Origin: Chromatiales bacterium
Lineage (GTDB): Bacteria; Pseudomonadota; Gammaproteobacteria; Steroidobacterales; GCA-2729495
Reading direction: 5' to 3'
DNA: 7,593 nucleotides
Assembly: GCA_030614035.1 (NCBI GenBank)
Contig: JAUWKW010000061.1
Location: forward strand, 1-7,593
The notes under the pieces: generated by a model
Told to the model about the DNA's origin: nothing
Databases searched by the model: none
The model's input: only the letters and a program-made list of their open reading frames with translations
Program-made: the position numbers and the translations under genes
Part shown: piece after piece, positions 6,629-7,593 of the stretch
How positions within the stretch are numbered: position 1 is the first letter of the stretch
Layout: each line of letters opens with the position of its first letter

Positions 6629-7171
6629 TCAAGGTTTAGCCAATCGCAGAAATTCGTTGCGGGTTTCCATCTGAGAACGAAAATGCCCGAGCATGCAGGA
6701 TGTTGTCATCACGGAGTTCTGTTTCTCAACACCACGCATCATCATGCACATGTGCTGGGCCTCGATGACCACGCCGACGCCCTTCCCTTCGATGGCATTG
6801 CTGATGCAGTCGGCGATCTGCTTTGTCAATACTTCCTGAATCTGCAAGCGTCGCGCAAAAAAATCTACGATACGGGCAATCTTGGAAATCCCCAGCACTT
6901 TTCCAGCGGGTAGATAAGCAACGTGGCATTTTCCAATGAATGGAAGCATGTGATGCTCACACAGTGAATACATCTCGATGTTCCGGACGATCACCATTTC
7001 GTCGGTGTCCGAGGTGAAAACTGCCTGGTTGATCAACTCGTCGATGTTCTGCCGATATCCCTGCGTCAGGAATTCAAATGCCTGGGCCGCCCGTTCCGGT
7101 GTCCTGACCAGACCTTCCCTGTCGGGGTCTTCTCCAATCGCTTCGATGATTCGTCTGAAACTTTCTTCCAT
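6629..7171 (-). CDS. folE: GTP cyclohydrolase I (type IA)
   Basis: FolE opens the guanine ring of GTP to give 7,8-dihydroneopterin triphosphate and formate, the first step of folate and pterin synthesis (and of 7-deazaguanine routes); it is a cytoplasmic homodecamer. The protein is 180 residues, at the short end for bacteria because the variable N-terminal part is brief. Zinc ligands are visible as Cys71 and His74 in LCEHHMLPF and Cys142 in [12 protein letters not shown]; His73 and His140 are also kept. [13 protein letters not shown] (90-102) and the end [13 protein letters not shown] (152-164) are family blocks. ATG 7171 is the natural start; its ribosome site is weak (AAGA-like) and lies within the palindrome at 7175-7187. 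It lies 148 bp downstream of the NRPS end on the same strand, so it may have its own promoter. It ends 5 bp from the converging serine hydrolase with no visible terminator. Confidence 0.97.
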   Translation of the reverse strand: MEESFRRIIEAIGEDPDREGLVRTPERAAQAFEFLTQGYRQNIDELINQAVFTSDTDEMVIVRNIEMYSLCEHHMLPFIGKCHVAYLPAGKVLGISKIARIVDFFARRLQIQEVLTKQIADCISNAIEGKGVGVVIEAQHMCMMMRGVEKQNSVMTTSCMLGHFRSQMETRNEFLRLAKP

Positions 7172-7319
7172 GTCGATAATTCTTATCTCGTTTACAAAGC
7201 TGCGGGATATGCCAGACTAAATTGTGGCGCGCGGGTTGGAAACCGAAAGCGGCGTGAGGGTGTTCGATAGCATACCCTGATTCTACCGGCCTTACGGCGC
7301 AGCCGAATAATCCGATCGA
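7172..7319 (-). other. Intergenic region between the NRPS end and folE
   Basis: A 148-bp non-coding stretch. I see no strong intrinsic terminator for the NRPS gene and no convincing -35/-10 pair. A TAGAAT on the minus strand (7280-7285) resembles a -10 box but lacks a -35. The region also contains an imperfect inverted repeat (7257-7278) and the Fur-like palindrome. Confidence 0.4.
7175..7187. promoter_or_regulatory. Fur-box-like palindrome upstream of folE
   Basis: GATAATTCTTATC is a 5-bp perfect inverted repeat (GATAA/TTATC) around a 3-bp centre. Against the core of the Fur consensus GATAATnATTATC it matches 11 of 12 defined positions; the flanking T and A of the 15-bp form are absent. It ends 3 bp before the folE ATG, overlapping the ribosome site, so a bound repressor would block a promoter close by or the start of the transcript. 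Regulation by iron is an inference. Confidence 0.35.
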
Positions 7320-7593
7320 TCAATCACCCGTTCCAGTTGCCGAGATATCCTGCAAGGCCCACTCGATGGCTTCGATATGCTGAGCAACCGCGGCTACGGT
7401 TGGCCCGTCGAACAGCCGTCGCAGCGGCAAGCCTACCTGCATCGAATCTGAAACCCGCGACATCAACTGGGTGGCCAGCAACGAATGGCCGCCGAGGTCG
7501 AAGAAGTCGTCGTGCACACCGACCTTGGTGACCCCCAGCAACTCGGCCCAGATCCCCACCAGGGTGTGTTCCACCGGGGTGCGCGGGGCCACG
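7320..7593 (-). CDS. Nonribosomal peptide synthetase, C-terminal carrier domain (partial)
   Basis: The open frame runs off the right edge of the window; the last 91 or so residues are visible and end at TGA 7320-7322. They form one peptidyl-carrier (thiolation) domain. It begins with the linker APRTPVEHTLVGIWAELL, then GVHDDFFDLGGHSLLATQL with the phosphopantetheine-accepting Ser in GGHS, and LRRLFDGPTVAAVAQHI as the third helix. This spacing and LGGHS are typical of NRPS carrier domains that follow an adenylation domain, and not of fatty-acid ACP. After the domain only about 18 residues remain (ending in ATGTGD), so there is no C-terminal thioesterase, reductase or condensation domain. The GTG at 7592 is an internal codon and not the start. 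The product cannot be predicted without the adenylation domains outside the window. folE follows 148 bp downstream on the same strand. Confidence 0.9.
   Translation of the reverse strand, partial: VAPRTPVEHTLVGIWAELLGVTKVGVHDDFFDLGGHSLLATQLMSRVSDSMQVGLPLRRLFDGPTVAAVAQHIEAIEWALQDISATGTGD

Noticed and set aside
7175..7187. Zur box at folE
   Set aside because: The palindrome has the Fur-type GATAA/TTATC arms and not the GTTATA/TATAAC arms of Zur sites.
7257..7278. Inverted repeat AGGGT-12 nt-ACCCT between the NRPS gene and folE
   Set aside because: The stem is only 5 bp and no T-run follows, so it is not a terminator. It could be an operator with 17-bp centre spacing, but nothing else supports that.

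Overview
The window reads as chromosomal DNA of a Gram-negative bacterium, most likely a proteobacterium (gammaproteobacterium favoured, low confidence). The reasons are a heme pathway of the glutamate (C5) type with a zinc-type HemB, an exported amidohydrolase with a Sec signal peptide, a membrane-anchored serine hydrolase of the NylB/class C beta-lactamase family, and a type I GTP cyclohydrolase. I see no RNA genes, insertion sequences, CRISPR array or phage genes. About 94 % of the window is coding.

Left arm (1-3489, + strand): a tightly packed tetrapyrrole operon. It holds the 3' part of a HemD-like uroporphyrinogen-III synthase, complete hemB (porphobilinogen synthase), complete hemL (glutamate-1-semialdehyde aminotransferase) and an alpha/beta-hydrolase-fold protein. 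Each gene overlaps the next (13 bp, then two 4-bp ATGA overlaps), so the four are almost certainly co-transcribed and translationally coupled. HemL makes 5-aminolevulinate, HemB condenses it to porphobilinogen, and HemD closes the macrocycle. HemA and HemC are not in view and may lie upstream. The last protein has lost the usual hydrolase nucleophile and shows no catalytic His.

Middle (3527-5243, - strand): a secreted metal-dependent amidohydrolase (TTG start, good ribosome site) followed 34 bp later by an unrecognised 122-residue protein (GTG start). They probably form a two-gene unit converging on the heme operon. A 195-bp divergent intergenic region separates them from a membrane-anchored serine hydrolase on the + strand (5439-6623).

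Right arm (6629-7593, - strand): folE (GTP cyclohydrolase I), converging on the serine hydrolase with a 5-bp gap. Upstream of it is the 3' end of a nonribosomal peptide synthetase, which finishes on a carrier (thiolation) domain with no release domain. A 13-bp palindrome close to the Fur consensus sits just upstream of the folE start.

The points most worth a second look are the nucleophile-lacking hydrolase-fold protein locked into the heme operon, the Fur-like site at folE, and the pairing of a releaseless NRPS terminus with a nearby exported S12-type serine hydrolase. No complete, clearly new multi-gene system can be demonstrated from this window alone.
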